64,000 bases of DNA from Bradyrhizobium sp. RD5-C2 (GTDB lineage: Bacteria > Pseudomonadota > Alphaproteobacteria > Rhizobiales > Xanthobacteraceae): the NCBI RefSeq assembly GCF_019972155.1, contig NZ_BOVL01000022.1, forward strand, positions 223,125-287,124, in the 5' to 3' direction. Each line of letters begins with the position of its first letter. Within the stretch, counting starts at the first letter, position 1. The position numbers and the translations under genes are program-made. The notes under the pieces were generated by a model. That model was not told the DNA's origin. It worked only from the letters and a program-made list of their open reading frames with translations, and ran no database searches. Positions 8,205 through 18,100 of this stretch are shown piece after piece.

Positions 8205-10475
8205 CTAGAACGTCGCGCCGGCCTTGACCATGTAGGTGCGGCCGGGCAGCGGATAGGCCGAGAAGCGGCCGGCCGTGAATGAGCTCGCGATGGCGTAGTC
8301 GTAGTAAAGCGCGTTGAACAGATTGTTCACGCTGAGCGACCAGAAGAAGCGGTCATATTGCCCGCTCAGCTTGAGATCGGCGGTGGCGTTGCCGAGAATC
8401 CGGCTCTGGGTGTTGGCCTGGTCGTTGTCCATGATGCGCGAACTCCAGGCCCGCACCGTAGCGTCGAACACCAGATAGTTCTGCCAGATATTCCAGGTCA
8501 CGCCGAGATTGCCGGTGTAGCGCGACACTAGCGGCACGTCGTTGCCGGCCCAGATGCCTTCGCGGAAGACGGCACGGGTGATCGCCATGCCGCCGCGCAG
8601 GGTGACACTGTCGCTGACCTTGAGCGAGGCGCTGGTCTCCGAGCCGTAGCGGCGGGTGGGGTCGAGGTTAGTGTTGTAGAACAACACCGGGTTGAAATGG
8701 ATCTCGTTCTCGAGATCCATCAGATAGATGCTGGTCTGGACCTGAAACAAGTTGGTCTTGACCCGGAAGCCGCCCTCGACGTCCTGCGACGTCTGGGTCT
8801 TGAGCTGGAAGTTCTGCGGGATCGGGGCGAAGGTGAGCGGGTCGAATGACGGCCCCGATGCGACGCGCTCGTCGACATCGGGTGTGCGGAATGCGCGCGC
8901 GGCGCGGCCGAACACCGAGAAGGTGTCGGTGAAGCGATGCTCGGCGCCGACATGCAGCGCGTATTGGGTCTCGTTGCTGTCGAGCGGCGCCGCCTGCGTG
9001 TCGAACGCAAACGGTGCGTTCGGATCGTAGCGATCGCGTGCCGAGACGCTGGTATTCTGGACGCGCGCACCGTAGGAGAAATCGGTCGTCGGCAGCACGC
9101 CGATCGTGTGCTGCCAGTACCCGGCCACGGTTTGCTGCTCGATATTGTAGATGTGATAGGGATCGACGCCCTGATAGGCGCCGCGTGCCTCGCGAAACGT
9201 CGAATCGTAATAATCTATGCCGGTCAGGATCGTGGACGGCATGCCCAGCACGACGTTCTTGACGCTGAGCCGCGGCGTGATCGACCAGGTCTGTAGCGCG
9301 GCATCATTATAGGTCGAGGCGAAGCTGATGGTCGGCACGGTGCCGAAGAAACCGCTTTGCGTCTCGCGCTGCCGCCAGCCGCCGTCGACGATGAGGTCGA
9401 CGCCATTCATCAGCGTCTTGGTGAAGCCGGTGGTGACGCTGGCGGTCTGCTGGTTGGCATAGTCGAACGGCGTCGCCGCGCCGCGGCGATCGGTGAGCAG
9501 CTCATTGACGCCGATCGACGGATCGACCAGCCGTCCGCCGGGCAGGCCGAGCTTCTGGTCGCTGCCGGTGACGGTGAGGAAGGCGGTGAGATCGGACGTG
9601 GTATAATTGACGTTGCCGACGGCGTTGCGCTGGTCGAGTGCGTTGTTGACGCGGTAGCCGTCGGACTTGATGCCGTTGCCGTAGAACGAGGTCGACCACG
9701 GGCCGGAATTGAGCGCCGCGGACACCGCGGCCATGCGGGTGTTGAACGAGCCGAAGCCGCCTTCGGCGCGTATCGTCGCCGGCGGACCGCCGGCGCCGGT
9801 CTTGGTGATGATGTTGACCACGCCGCCCACCGCGTTGTCGCCATAGAGCACCGCACCGCTATTGCCGCGGGTGATCTCGATGCGTTCGATCGAATCGAGC
9901 GGGATCGTCGTGAGATCGAAGCCGGCCTTGTCGACGTCGTTGAGGCGGCGGCCGTTGAGCAGGAACAGAGTGTTGTCCGAGGCGAATGCGCCGAAGCCGC
10001 GCAGGTCGACCGAGGTCTTGGCGCCGTTCGGCCCGCCGTAAAGCGTTTGCAATTGCACGCCCGGCACCTGCGCGAGAATCTCGGGCAGCGACTGCAGCGG
10101 GGAGTGCGCGATGTCGTCGGCCGTGATCACGGTCGAGGAGGAGCCGACAATGCCCGCGAACTGCCTGCCGCCGCTACCGGTGCCGCCCGTTCCGGTGGCC
10201 GGTCCAGTCCCTGTCGTGTTTGATCCAGCTCCGCTGCCAACATTATTGCTTTGCACGGTGCCCGGTGCCGGGCGGCGCGGCGCCGGCGCTTCGTCAGCGG
10301 CCGGCTTGGCGCGCGTGAAATTCTGGTCGCTTGGCTTGGTGATTTCGATCGCCGGAAGCTGATCGGGAGCGGGCGCCTGCTGCGCCCGTGCGGTTGAGAG
10401 AACGATTGTTGGCGCGATCATCGTCGACGCGAGCAGAAGCGCGCGGCGGCGCCGTTGGGGTGGAAAGGAGAACAT
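8205..10475 (-). CDS. btuB: TonB-dependent outer-membrane receptor, probable cobalamin receptor
   Basis: A 756-residue protein with signal peptide (RRRRALLLASTMIAPTIVL ending near A30), a Pro/Ala/Gly-rich linker, a plug domain (ITADDIAHSPLQSLPEILAQ, VDLRGFGAFASDNTLFLLNG, ERIEITRGNSGAVLYGDNAV) and a long beta-barrel ending in the typical aromatic residue (MVKAGATF). It binds a ligand outside the cell and passes it through the outer membrane using TonB energy. The cobalamin riboswitch about 115 bp upstream on the same strand, and the divergent BtuCDF-type genes, indicate vitamin B12 or a corrinoid as ligand. The unusually long Gly/Thr-rich linker (about residues 60-115) precedes the plug. Confidence 0.88.
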   Translation of the reverse strand: MFSFPPQRRRRALLLASTMIAPTIVLSTARAQQAPAPDQLPAIEITKPSDQNFTRAKPAADEAPAPRRPAPGTVQSNNVGSGAGSNTTGTGPATGTGGTGSGGRQFAGIVGSSSTVITADDIAHSPLQSLPEILAQVPGVQLQTLYGGPNGAKTSVDLRGFGAFASDNTLFLLNGRRLNDVDKAGFDLTTIPLDSIERIEITRGNSGAVLYGDNAVGGVVNIITKTGAGGPPATIRAEGGFGSFNTRMAAVSAALNSGPWSTSFYGNGIKSDGYRVNNALDQRNAVGNVNYTTSDLTAFLTVTGSDQKLGLPGGRLVDPSIGVNELLTDRRGAATPFDYANQQTASVTTGFTKTLMNGVDLIVDGGWRQRETQSGFFGTVPTISFASTYNDAALQTWSITPRLSVKNVVLGMPSTILTGIDYYDSTFREARGAYQGVDPYHIYNIEQQTVAGYWQHTIGVLPTTDFSYGARVQNTSVSARDRYDPNAPFAFDTQAAPLDSNETQYALHVGAEHRFTDTFSVFGRAARAFRTPDVDERVASGPSFDPLTFAPIPQNFQLKTQTSQDVEGGFRVKTNLFQVQTSIYLMDLENEIHFNPVLFYNTNLDPTRRYGSETSASLKVSDSVTLRGGMAITRAVFREGIWAGNDVPLVSRYTGNLGVTWNIWQNYLVFDATVRAWSSRIMDNDQANTQSRILGNATADLKLSGQYDRFFWSLSVNNLFNALYYDYAIASSFTAGRFSAYPLPGRTYMVKAGATF

Positions 10476-10591
10476 GAGCGAGACCTCGGTAACGTCAGTG
10501 GCACGTCACCGCGAACCAGTCTCACCATGCGCGCTCGCGTCAGGTGAAGCTCATGCCTGTACTCCCCGACCGGCATCTTCGCGTGTGACCA

Positions 10592-10745
10592 CGGCTGACG
10601 GCAGGTCTCCTGGCTCGCGGGTCGTTACCCTTCGTCGCCTTCCCAGGACCGAGATTCCCAGTGGCCTGTGACGAAGGATTCACCGCATACAGTTGCGGGG
10701 GCAGCCGCGGCATTGGGGAAGTTTCCCCGCACCGCATTCCCTTTT
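10592..10745 (-). promoter_or_regulatory. cobalamin (B12) riboswitch
   Basis: Read on the minus strand, the region contains GGTGCGGGGAAACTTCCCC, GCCCCCGCAACTGT, GCCACTGGGA, CTGGGAAGGCGACGAAGG and finally the B12 box AGCCAGGAGACCTGCC at 10615-10600. These are the ordered core elements of the AdoCbl riboswitch. It lies in the leader of the TonB receptor gene only. By known family behaviour, binding of cobalamin turns the gene off; the expression platform between 10592 and the start codon was not resolved into a clear terminator. Confidence 0.95.
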
Positions 10746-10883
10746 CATCTCATAAAAGAACCGTCATGTTCATCTAGGGTTCGGCCCGGCAGCAATGTCA
10801 ACCCGGCGGACGTCGGGCAGCGGTCGCGCGGCTACGGTTTTTGGTGGGTGTCGCTTGCCTGCCACGGCGATCGCTGTAAGAGC

Positions 10884-11932
10884 ATGGATCCAATGAGCGT
10901 GCAGGATTTTACCTTGGCGGCCGAGGTCGCGGCGCGGCGCCGGTGGAGCGCCACCGCGGCGCTGCTCGCGCTCGTGGTCCTGCTGCTGGTGTTCTCGCTC
11001 GGCATCGGGCCGGTGCGGCTGTCGCCGCTCGCGGTGATCGAGGCGCTGTGCGGCGGCGGCAGCGACGTGGCGCAGGTGATCGTGCGCGAGATCCGGCTGC
11101 CGCGCACCATTCTGGCATTCGCGATCGGCGGTATTCTCGGGCTATCGGGCGCGGCGCTGCAGGGACTGCTGCGCAATCCGCTGGCCTCGCCGTCACTGTT
11201 CGGCGCGCCGCAATCGGCGGCATTCGGCGCGGTGCTGGTGATCGCGCTGGACCTCGCCGATGTGCGGTCCTACGCGCTGCCGGTGGTGGCGATCATCGCC
11301 GCGTTCGGCTCGGTGTTCGCGCTGCTCGCGATCGCCGGCCGCAATGCCGGGCTGCTGATCCTGATTCTCGCCGGGCTTGCGATCTCGAGCTTTGCGGGAG
11401 CTGCAACCGCGCTGGTGATGAACCTCTCCAGCAATCCGTTCGTGGTGCTGGAGATCGCATTCTGGCTGCTCGGCTCGCTGGAGGACCGCAGCTTCCAGCA
11501 CGTGGCGCTGGCGCTGCCCTTCATCATCGCGGGTGCTGCCGTCCTGCTCAGCCAGGCGAGCGCGTTCCGCGCGCTGACGCTCGGCGAGGAGGCGGCGCAG
11601 AGCCTCGGCGTCGATGTCGGGCGGCTAAGGTTGCTCGTGATCACGGGCGTTGCGCTCGGCGTCGGCGGTGCTGTCGCCGTCACGGGCACGATCGGCTTCA
11701 TCGGTCTCGTCGCACCGCACCTGATGCGCCCCCTGATCGGTCACGATCCGGCGCGGCTACTGGTGCCGAGCGCGCTCACCGGTTCGGCGCTGCTGCTCGC
11801 CGCCGATATCGCGGTGCGCATCATCCCCTCGACCTCGGACATCAAGGTCGGCGTGCTGACCTCGATCATCGGCGTGCCGTTCTTCCTGTATCTGATCATG
11901 CGCGAACGCCGCGCGCTGGGCGGAGGCGTGGC

Positions 11933-11936
<4 letters not shown>
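10884..11936 (+). CDS. btuC: FecCD/BtuC-family ABC transporter permease
   Basis: A 350-residue inner-membrane protein with about ten hydrophobic helices. Characteristic stretches are VIVREIRLPRTILAF, GGILGLSGAALQGLLRNPLA and GTIGFIGLVAPHLMRPLIGH, diagnostic for permeases of B12 and iron-siderophore importers. The start at ATG 10884 (another ATG is three codons on) is preferred over upstream in-frame starts, which would place the leader and riboswitch complement inside the protein. Its stop overlaps the ATG of the ATPase gene (ATGA). The opposite-facing riboswitch-controlled receptor makes a cobalamin role more likely than iron. Confidence 0.88.
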
Positions 11937-12705
<769 letters not shown>

Positions 12706-12706
<1 letters not shown>

Positions 12707-13542
12707 TGGGTGCGCGGCGTCTCGCAGCTTTGGCCGCGGCGGCATGGATGATGTCGTGTGCCGCCGCCTTGGCGGCCGGACCGAGCATCATCTCGATGAA
12801 TGTGTGCAGCGACCAGCTCGTGCTGTCGCTGGCCGATCCGGACCAGGTCCTCGGGCTGAGCCGCTTTTCGCGCGATGCCTGGCAATCCTGGGCCGCCGAG
12901 CAAGCGCGAAACTATCCGCGCCTGTCGGGCGGGGCTGAGGACGTGTTGTTGCTCAAGCCCGACCTTGTCGTGGTCAGCCTGTTCGACAAGCGCGCGACGC
13001 GCGATCTTTTGAAGGCCAACGGGCTGCACCTCGTCGAGTTCACGGTGCCGCGCACGCTGGACGAGGTGAGGGACCAGATCCGCGCGATGGGCGAAGTGGT
13101 GCAGCATCCGGATCGGGCGCAGGCCGAGATCGCGCGACTTGACGCGGCGATCGCGCGGGCGCGGGCGGCGGCTGATGGTCATCACTATCGGGTGCTGCCG
13201 GTGGAGCGCCGCGGCTTTGTCTCCGGCGAGAGCAACCTGATCAGCTCGCTGCTGGCGGCAACCGGCCTGATCAACGCGGCCGGCGAACTCGGCTTCAGCG
13301 CGGGCGGATTTGCTTCGCTGGAGGCCATCGTAAAACTGCGGCCGGATTTCATCCTGGTGTCGGAGGCCGGCGACCGCGCCGAGGATGAGGGCCGCGCCTT
13401 CCTGCTGCATCCGGCGCTGGAGCGCTTCTATCCGGAGAGCAAGCGGATCGTGCTGCCGGAGCGGCTCACCGTGTGTGGCGGCGTGATGCTGGCCGATGCG
13501 CTGGATCGGTTGACGGCGGAGCTCAAGCGGGTGACGCGGTAG
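12706..13542 (+). CDS. btuF: periplasmic substrate-binding protein, BtuF-like
   Basis: A 278-residue protein with a signal peptide (RRLAALAAAAWMMSCAAALAA). The mature part has the two-lobed class III binding-protein pattern: SIISMNVCSDQLVLSLADPD, a first lobe around LLLKPDLVVVSLFD, a long linker helix, and a second lobe with KLRPDFILVSEAG. Such proteins deliver B12 or ferric siderophores to BtuCD/FecCD-type permeases. The ATG at 12706 overlaps the ATPase stop codon by one base, which supports this start. The signal peptide contains a cysteine (SCAAAL), but the context is not a convincing lipobox. Confidence 0.85.
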
Positions 13543-13547
13543 GTACA

Positions 13548-13634
13548 CCGTCATTGCGAGGAGCGACAGCGACGAAGCAATCCATGCCGCAGCAAGCGGA
13601 GAGATGGATTGCTTCGCTTCGCTCGCAATGACGG
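13548..13634. repeat. palindromic element family A, copy 1
   Basis: Left arm CGTCATTGCGAG...GACGAAGCAATCCATG and right arm GATGGATTGCTTCGCTTCGC followed by TCGCAATGACGG face each other across about 15 bp. It fills most of the space between the convergent btuF and persulfide-dioxygenase genes and could act as a terminator. A second, disturbed copy is at 15436-15543. Confidence 0.85.
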
Positions 13635-13642
13635 GGAGAAAC

Positions 13643-14683
13643 CTACCCCATTACCACCGGCCCGCCGGCCTTCTTCCACGCGTCGATGCCGCCTTCGATA
13701 TGGGCAGTGTTCGCCAACCCCGCCTTCTTCGCGGCCGCCACCGCCATCGCGGAGCGTTCGCCGAAGGCGCAGAAGAACACGACGCGGCGGCCGGTCGCGG
13801 CCGCGACTTCGCGCAGCATGCCGCCGGGCTGCAAGGTGGCGCAAATCCCGGGATAGGGCGCGTGCAGCGCGCCTTCGAGCGTGCCGTGCTTGGCCCGCTC
13901 GCCGCTCTCGCGCAAATCCACCAGCAGGATATCGGGCCGGCCGAGGCTCGCGATGGCGTCGCGCGCGCTAAGCGAGAGGCCTTCCTTGGCCAGCTCGTCC
14001 TGGTGCAGGCCGACATGCATGTTGGCGGGCAGCACGACGTCCATCAGCTTCGGGTTCGGCAAATTGAGGTTGTTCATCAGCTCGACATAGTCGTCGATCG
14101 ATTTCACCTGCAGCCGCGGATTGTAGCGCTTCTCCTCGCCGATGGTGGAGACGGTGTCGCCCTTGTAGTCGTGCGCGGGGAACACCATGGTTTCCTCGGG
14201 CAGCTTCAGCAGCCGGTTGAAGATCGAATCATACTGTGCCCGCGCGCTGCCGTTCTGGAAATCGGTGCGGCCGGTGCCGCGGATCAACAGCGTGTCGCCG
14301 GTGAAGACGCGGTCGCCCATCAGATAGCTGTAGGAATCGTCGGTGTGGCCCGGCGTGTACAGGGCCTCGAGGCAGAGGCCTTCGATCGTCACCCTGTCGC
14401 CGTCGGAGACGCGCATCGAGACCACGTCGGCCTTGCTCTGCTCGCCCATGATGGTGATGCACTGGGTGCGGTCACGCAGCTCGCCGAGACCGGTGACGTG
14501 ATCGGCGTGGAGATGCGTATCGACCGCCTTGACCAGCCGGAGGTCGAGTTCCTGCAGCAGCTTGCAATAGCGGTCGGCCTTTTCCAGCACCGGATCGAGG
14601 ATCAGCGCCTCACCGCCGGCGCGGCTGGCGAGCAGATAGCTGTAGGTGCCGGACACGCTGTCGAACAGCTGGCGAAAGATCAT
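13643..14683 (-). CDS. persulfide dioxygenase-rhodanese fusion (MBL fold plus rhodanese)
   Basis: A 346-residue protein. Residues 1-230 are a metallo-beta-lactamase fold of the ETHE1 type, with the iron ligands THLHADH at 56-62, TPGHTDDS, GDTLLIRGTGRTDFQ and the further ligand in FPAHDYKG. Residues 235-346 form a rhodanese domain with the catalytic loop CAFGERS. ETHE1-like enzymes oxidise glutathione persulfide to sulfite, and rhodaneses move sulfane sulfur, so the fusion can couple both steps in the cytoplasm. It lies at the end of the sox-DsrE row and on the same strand, which fits disposal of reduced sulfur. Confidence 0.88.
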   Translation of the reverse strand: MIFRQLFDSVSGTYSYLLASRAGGEALILDPVLEKADRYCKLLQELDLRLVKAVDTHLHADHVTGLGELRDRTQCITIMGEQSKADVVSMRVSDGDRVTIEGLCLEALYTPGHTDDSYSYLMGDRVFTGDTLLIRGTGRTDFQNGSARAQYDSIFNRLLKLPEETMVFPAHDYKGDTVSTIGEEKRYNPRLQVKSIDDYVELMNNLNLPNPKLMDVVLPANMHVGLHQDELAKEGLSLSARDAIASLGRPDILLVDLRESGERAKHGTLEGALHAPYPGICATLQPGGMLREVAAATGRRVVFFCAFGERSAMAVAAAKKAGLANTAHIEGGIDAWKKAGGPVVMG

Positions 14684-14800
14684 GACGGCTTACCTGTTCT
14701 CCGGGTCGAGTCGTGAGGAGGATATTATTCCATAGATGGGGTGGATTCAAAGCAAATCCATCCCCCGGAGTAATCCGGTCCCGTCACCCCCAATCCATCA

Positions 14801-14937
14801 CCGTCACACTGAGGAGCCGCGAAGCGGCGTCTCGAAGGGTCGGCGGCCCGGCTCTTTCCGAGAGGAGTGTTGGCGCGCGGAGGCAATGGGGCCGTGCATC
14901 CTTCGAGACGCCGCTTCGCGGCTCCTCAGGGTGACGG
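14801..14937. repeat. palindromic element family F
   Basis: Left arm GAGGAGCCGCGAAGCGGCGT followed by CTCGAAGGG and right arm CCTTCGAGACGCCGCTTCGC followed by GGCTCCTCAGGGTGACGG form long inverted arms around a 60-bp centre. It separates the persulfide dioxygenase gene from the DsrE-like gene upstream of it. Confidence 0.85.
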
Positions 14938-14957
14938 TTCTGGATGGGCGCGGACGC

Positions 14958-15401
14958 CTACGGCCTCACGTAACTCCAGCCCTGCTCCTGCAGGTCCATC
15001 AAATGGACCACCCCCGACGGTACGATGGTGGCGTCCGGGACGACGGCGATCGCGTGGCCTTCGGCCTTCTCCATGCCCTGCCTGGTGTTGTTGCAGGCGG
15101 AGAACTGGATCTTGCCGGGGAAGACGAGATCCTTGAGTCGCCTGATGCGGTCCTGCACCGGCGAGGTATCGCTGCGCAGCATGTTGAGGCCGGGACCGTA
15201 GGTGACGATGTCGATCTCCACGTCCTCGTTCCTGGCTCGGTAATATTCGATCACGTTGGTCGCGTTGTTGAGCGCGAGATTCATGATCTGCGGGTCGTTC
15301 TGGTCGACCTGGATCGCGATATGGTGCGGCTTGTCGGCGGCGAGTGCGCTCGCAGCGAAGGCGAGCGAAAGCACGGCGGCGGCGGCGAGACGGTGAAGCA
15401 T
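14958..15401 (-). CDS. secreted DsrE-family-like protein (paralogue 1)
   Basis: A 147-residue protein beginning with a signal peptide (MLHRLAAAAVLSLAFAASALA). The mature part has the DsrE/F-like alternating pattern: HHIAIQVDQNDPQIMNLALN, VEIDIVTYGPGLNMLRSD and a single-cysteine region FSACNNTRQG, ending GWSYVRP. Cytoplasmic DsrE-type proteins relay sulfur on a cysteine; this one is exported, so it would act in the periplasm next to the Sox proteins. It resembles the adjacent gene at 15549-16004. The ATG at 15401 is chosen because it starts the signal peptide; the frame opens 11 codons earlier. Confidence 0.75.
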   Translation of the reverse strand: MLHRLAAAAVLSLAFAASALAADKPHHIAIQVDQNDPQIMNLALNNATNVIEYYRARNEDVEIDIVTYGPGLNMLRSDTSPVQDRIRRLKDLVFPGKIQFSACNNTRQGMEKAEGHAIAVVPDATIVPSGVVHLMDLQEQGWSYVRP

Positions 15402-15435
15402 GGGAAGATCTCTCAATGTGAGTGCCGCTCTCATC

Positions 15436-15543
15436 CCGTCATTGTCTGCGCGAAGCGTTTGCGCGCGGGAGCGAAGCGACGAAGCAATTCATTCTGTCCC
15501 TGCGACAAAGCATGGATTGCTTCGCTTCGCTCGCAATGACGGC
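15436..15543. repeat. palindromic element family A, copy 2, left arm interrupted
   Basis: The right arm CATGGATTGCTTCGCTTCGC followed by TCGCAATGACGG is intact. The left arm begins CCGTCATTG, is interrupted by about 25 bp that contain a small palindrome of their own (GCGCGAAGCGTTTGCGCGC), then resumes GAGCGAAGCGACGAAGCAATTCAT. It lies between the two DsrE-like genes. Confidence 0.8.
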
Positions 15544-15548
15544 GGGAG

Positions 15549-16004
15549 TTAAGGACGGACCAGCGTGTATCCGTTCTCGGTGAGAAGCAAAATCTGTGCG
15601 ACGCCGACCTGCACGGGGGTGGCGGCTGCGATGTAATCGGGCCGTTTGCCGGTGTCGCGCTCGATGGTGTCGACGGTGTTGAGGCAGATGTCGACCCGCG
15701 CGCCCTGCGCGACCAGGCTCTCGACCAGCTTGCGGTTGGCATTGTCGGGCCTGAGCAGGTCGATGCCCGGGCCGAAGGCGACGATCTCGACCGCGACCTT
15801 GTCGGGGTCGTAATGCTTCATCAGATTGCTGGCGACGCTGAGGACGAGGCCCTGCTTCTTCGGATCGTTGTCGGAGAGCTGCAGCACGACCTTGTGTTCG
15901 GCGAACGGCTTGTCCTGCAACGGCGCGAGCTGGGCGCGGGCCGGCGGTATTGCCAGCGCGACCGTCGCAAGGCCGAGCGCGGCGATGAGCGCGCGCCACC
16001 TCAT
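15549..16004 (-). CDS. secreted DsrE-family-like protein (paralogue 2)
   Basis: A 151-residue protein with signal peptide MRWRALIAALGLATVALA. The mature part follows the same plan as its neighbour: HKVVLQLSDNDPKKQGLVLS, VAVEIVAFGPGIDLLRPDN, one cysteine in GARVDICLNTVD, and an ending GYTLVRP. Its ATG overlaps the soxB stop codon (ATGA), so it is translated with the sox operon. A periplasmic role in sulfur handling is inferred from position and fold; no partner is proven. Confidence 0.78.
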   Translation of the reverse strand: MRWRALIAALGLATVALAIPPARAQLAPLQDKPFAEHKVVLQLSDNDPKKQGLVLSVASNLMKHYDPDKVAVEIVAFGPGIDLLRPDNANRKLVESLVAQGARVDICLNTVDTIERDTGKRPDYIAAATPVQVGVAQILLLTENGYTLVRP

Positions 16005-17749
16005 CCGTGCCTCGCGATGCCTGGGTTGTCCTCGACGCCTTTCAGCGTCACGCCGGGTTCGTCGCGGTTCGGCGGCCGGCCGGAGCGCAGATGCCTGGCC
16101 ACCACATCCCAGATCGGCGCGCCGTTCTGCTGGTTGACCGAGGCCCAGCCCGCGACCTTGTAATGCTTGCCGGCTTCGAGATGCTTGCCGTTGCCGAGCT
16201 TCAGCTCGGAGATGCGCTTGCCGACGGTCTCGCCAGGCGTGCAGGTGTAGGCAAGGCCGCCGACGCGAACCATGTCGCCGCCCTGCTGATAATAGGGATC
16301 GACGTTGAAGAGGTTGTCGCAGACGTCTTCCAGCACATCCTTGATCTGGCCGCCGGTCATCGTGGCAACGTAGGTCTCGGGATAGGTGATCGCGGTTTCC
16401 GACAGCACATCTTCCATGGTCAGCGGCTGGCCGGCCAGCGTGGTGAGGCCCCAGCGGAAGCCGGGCGACAGCGCGATCTCGGCGTTGAGCTCGTTCACCA
16501 GCGCATCGCAGATCAGCTGGTCGACGGTGCCGGAGAAATTACCGCGGCGGTAGAGCAGGCGGTCGGCCGTACCGAGCTTGTCGCTCCACTCGTCGGAATG
16601 CGGATCGCGCATCTTGTCGATCAACGCCTGCATCGCGGGATCGGGCTTCAGCAGCTCGGCGAACACCGGCAGCAGGCGATAGCGAACATTGGCGACCTTG
16701 CCCTTCGTGAGGTCGAGATCGAGCACGCCGATGAACTTGCCGTTGGAGCCGGCATTGGTCACCAGCGTGACGCCGCCGGCATTGGTCACCGTGATCGGGA
16801 TCGGGATCGCGTCATGGGTGTGGCCGCCGAGGATGACGTCGATCCCGGTGACGCGGCTCGCGAGCTTGAGGTCGACGTCCATGCCGTTATGCGACAGCAG
16901 GATCACCGCCTCGACCTTGTCGTTGTTGCGATGGCCGTCGACCAGCTTTTGCAGCTCCTCGTCGCGGATGCCGAACTTCCAGTCCGGCGTGAAGCGCTTG
17001 GGGTGCGCGATCGGCACATAAGGAAAGGCCTGGCCGATGATCGCGACGCGATGGCCGCCGATCTCCTTGATGACAGACGGCTTGAACACCCGCCCCGAGG
17101 CCGGATCGAACGCCTTGGCGTCGTTGAACGCGGCCTCCTCGGTCAGGAACACGTTCTGCGCCAGGAACTCGCCCTTGAAGCGGGAGAGATTGTCGCGCAG
17201 CACCTGCTCGCCATAGGTGAATTCCCAGTGCCCGGTCATCGCCTCGATGCCGAGCAGATTGGCAACCTCCACCATGTCGGCGCCGTTCATGGCGTTGGCG
17301 AGCCCGGTGCCCTGCCAGAGGTCGCCGCCGTCGAGCAGGATCGAGCGCTTTTCGCCGACATCGGCGCGCAGCTTGTCGACCAGCGTCTTCAGATGGGCAA
17401 AGCCGCCGAGCCGGCCGAAGCGGACGGCGGCCTTCTCGAACTCGACGCAGGTAAAGGCATAGGCGTCGGCGCTGTCGGGCCGGATGCCGAAGCGGTCGAG
17501 GAACGCCTTGCCGACCAGATGCGGCGGCTGGCCGGCCATCGCGCCGACGCCGATATTGACGCCGGGCTCGCGAAACAACACCGGCTTCAGCTGCGCATGC
17601 GTGTCGGTCATGTGCAGGATGCGGGCGTTGCCGAAGCGTTCGAGGTCGTAGACGCTGGCGGTATCGGCGCTGCGCGCGAGGCGAGGCACGCCGGCCACGA
17701 GCGTTGCGGCGGCCGAAGCTCTCAGGAAATCCCGGCGGCGGATGATCAT
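16001..17749 (-). CDS. soxB: thiosulfohydrolase SoxB
   Basis: A 582-residue enzyme. A Tat signal (RRRDFLRASAAATLVAG) starts the protein. The metallophosphatase-like N-domain carries the dimanganese ligands ILHMTDTHAQLKP, LLDGGDLWQGTG, TGHWEFTYG, LLSHNGMDVD and GGHTHD; the C-terminal 5'-nucleotidase-like domain follows. SoxB releases sulfate from the S-sulfonate bound to SoxY in the periplasm. The length matches the family. The start at 17749 is taken because it immediately precedes the twin arginines. The next gene overlaps its stop by four bases. Confidence 0.95.
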   Translation of the reverse strand: MIIRRRDFLRASAAATLVAGVPRLARSADTASVYDLERFGNARILHMTDTHAQLKPVLFREPGVNIGVGAMAGQPPHLVGKAFLDRFGIRPDSADAYAFTCVEFEKAAVRFGRLGGFAHLKTLVDKLRADVGEKRSILLDGGDLWQGTGLANAMNGADMVEVANLLGIEAMTGHWEFTYGEQVLRDNLSRFKGEFLAQNVFLTEEAAFNDAKAFDPASGRVFKPSVIKEIGGHRVAIIGQAFPYVPIAHPKRFTPDWKFGIRDEELQKLVDGHRNNDKVEAVILLSHNGMDVDLKLASRVTGIDVILGGHTHDAIPIPITVTNAGGVTLVTNAGSNGKFIGVLDLDLTKGKVANVRYRLLPVFAELLKPDPAMQALIDKMRDPHSDEWSDKLGTADRLLYRRGNFSGTVDQLICDALVNELNAEIALSPGFRWGLTTLAGQPLTMEDVLSETAITYPETYVATMTGGQIKDVLEDVCDNLFNVDPYYQQGGDMVRVGGLAYTCTPGETVGKRISELKLGNGKHLEAGKHYKVAGWASVNQQNGAPIWDVVARHLRSGRPPNRDEPGVTLKGVEDNPGIARHG

Positions 17750-17785
17750 CACTCTCTCCGCGCGGCCCCCGTGGCCTGCGCGCCT

Positions 17786-18100
17786 TTAGCGAACTTCCAT
17801 GTCCTTCCAGCGTTCCTTTTCGCTGGTGGCCTGGAAGATCGATGCCTTTGCCAGCGCCTCGGCCTCCTTGGCCTGGGCGACTGCGGTGTCGAAATCACCA
17901 GCCTCACCGGCCTTTTTTGCGGCGGCGAGCGTTGAAGCCGTCGTGGTCCACTGGTTGCGCAGACTGCCCGCTTCCTTGTTGGCGGCCTCGGCCGCGGCAT
18001 AGGCCGCCTTGTAGTCGGCCTCGGAGGCGGCGAGGGCGGTGGTCGCAGTCGCAACCAGCAGGGCCGATGCCGCGAAGATGGCTCGCATGACCGTGCTCAT
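17786..18100 (-). CDS. soxK: SoxXA-binding protein SoxK-like
   Basis: A 104-residue protein with signal peptide (MSTVMRAIFAASALLVATAT). The mature part is a short alanine/lysine-rich helical protein (YKAAYAAAEAANKEAGSLRN, LAAAKKAGEAGDFDTAVAQA) ending EKERWKDMEVR. This length, composition and position next to soxA fit SoxK, a small protein that binds and stimulates the SoxXA cytochrome in some bacteria. The ATG at 18100 overlaps the soxA stop (ATGA). Identification rests mainly on context and composition. Confidence 0.68.
   Translation of the reverse strand: MSTVMRAIFAASALLVATATTALAASEADYKAAYAAAEAANKEAGSLRNQWTTTASTLAAAKKAGEAGDFDTAVAQAKEAEALAKASIFQATSEKERWKDMEVR

Noticed and set aside
10668..10883. 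Longer BtuC start
   Set aside because: The extra 72 codons lie across the riboswitch on the opposite strand and are not membrane-like.
16007..17935. Plus-strand 642-codon frame
   Set aside because: Antisense to soxB and the gene upstream of it; composition is typical of shadow frames.
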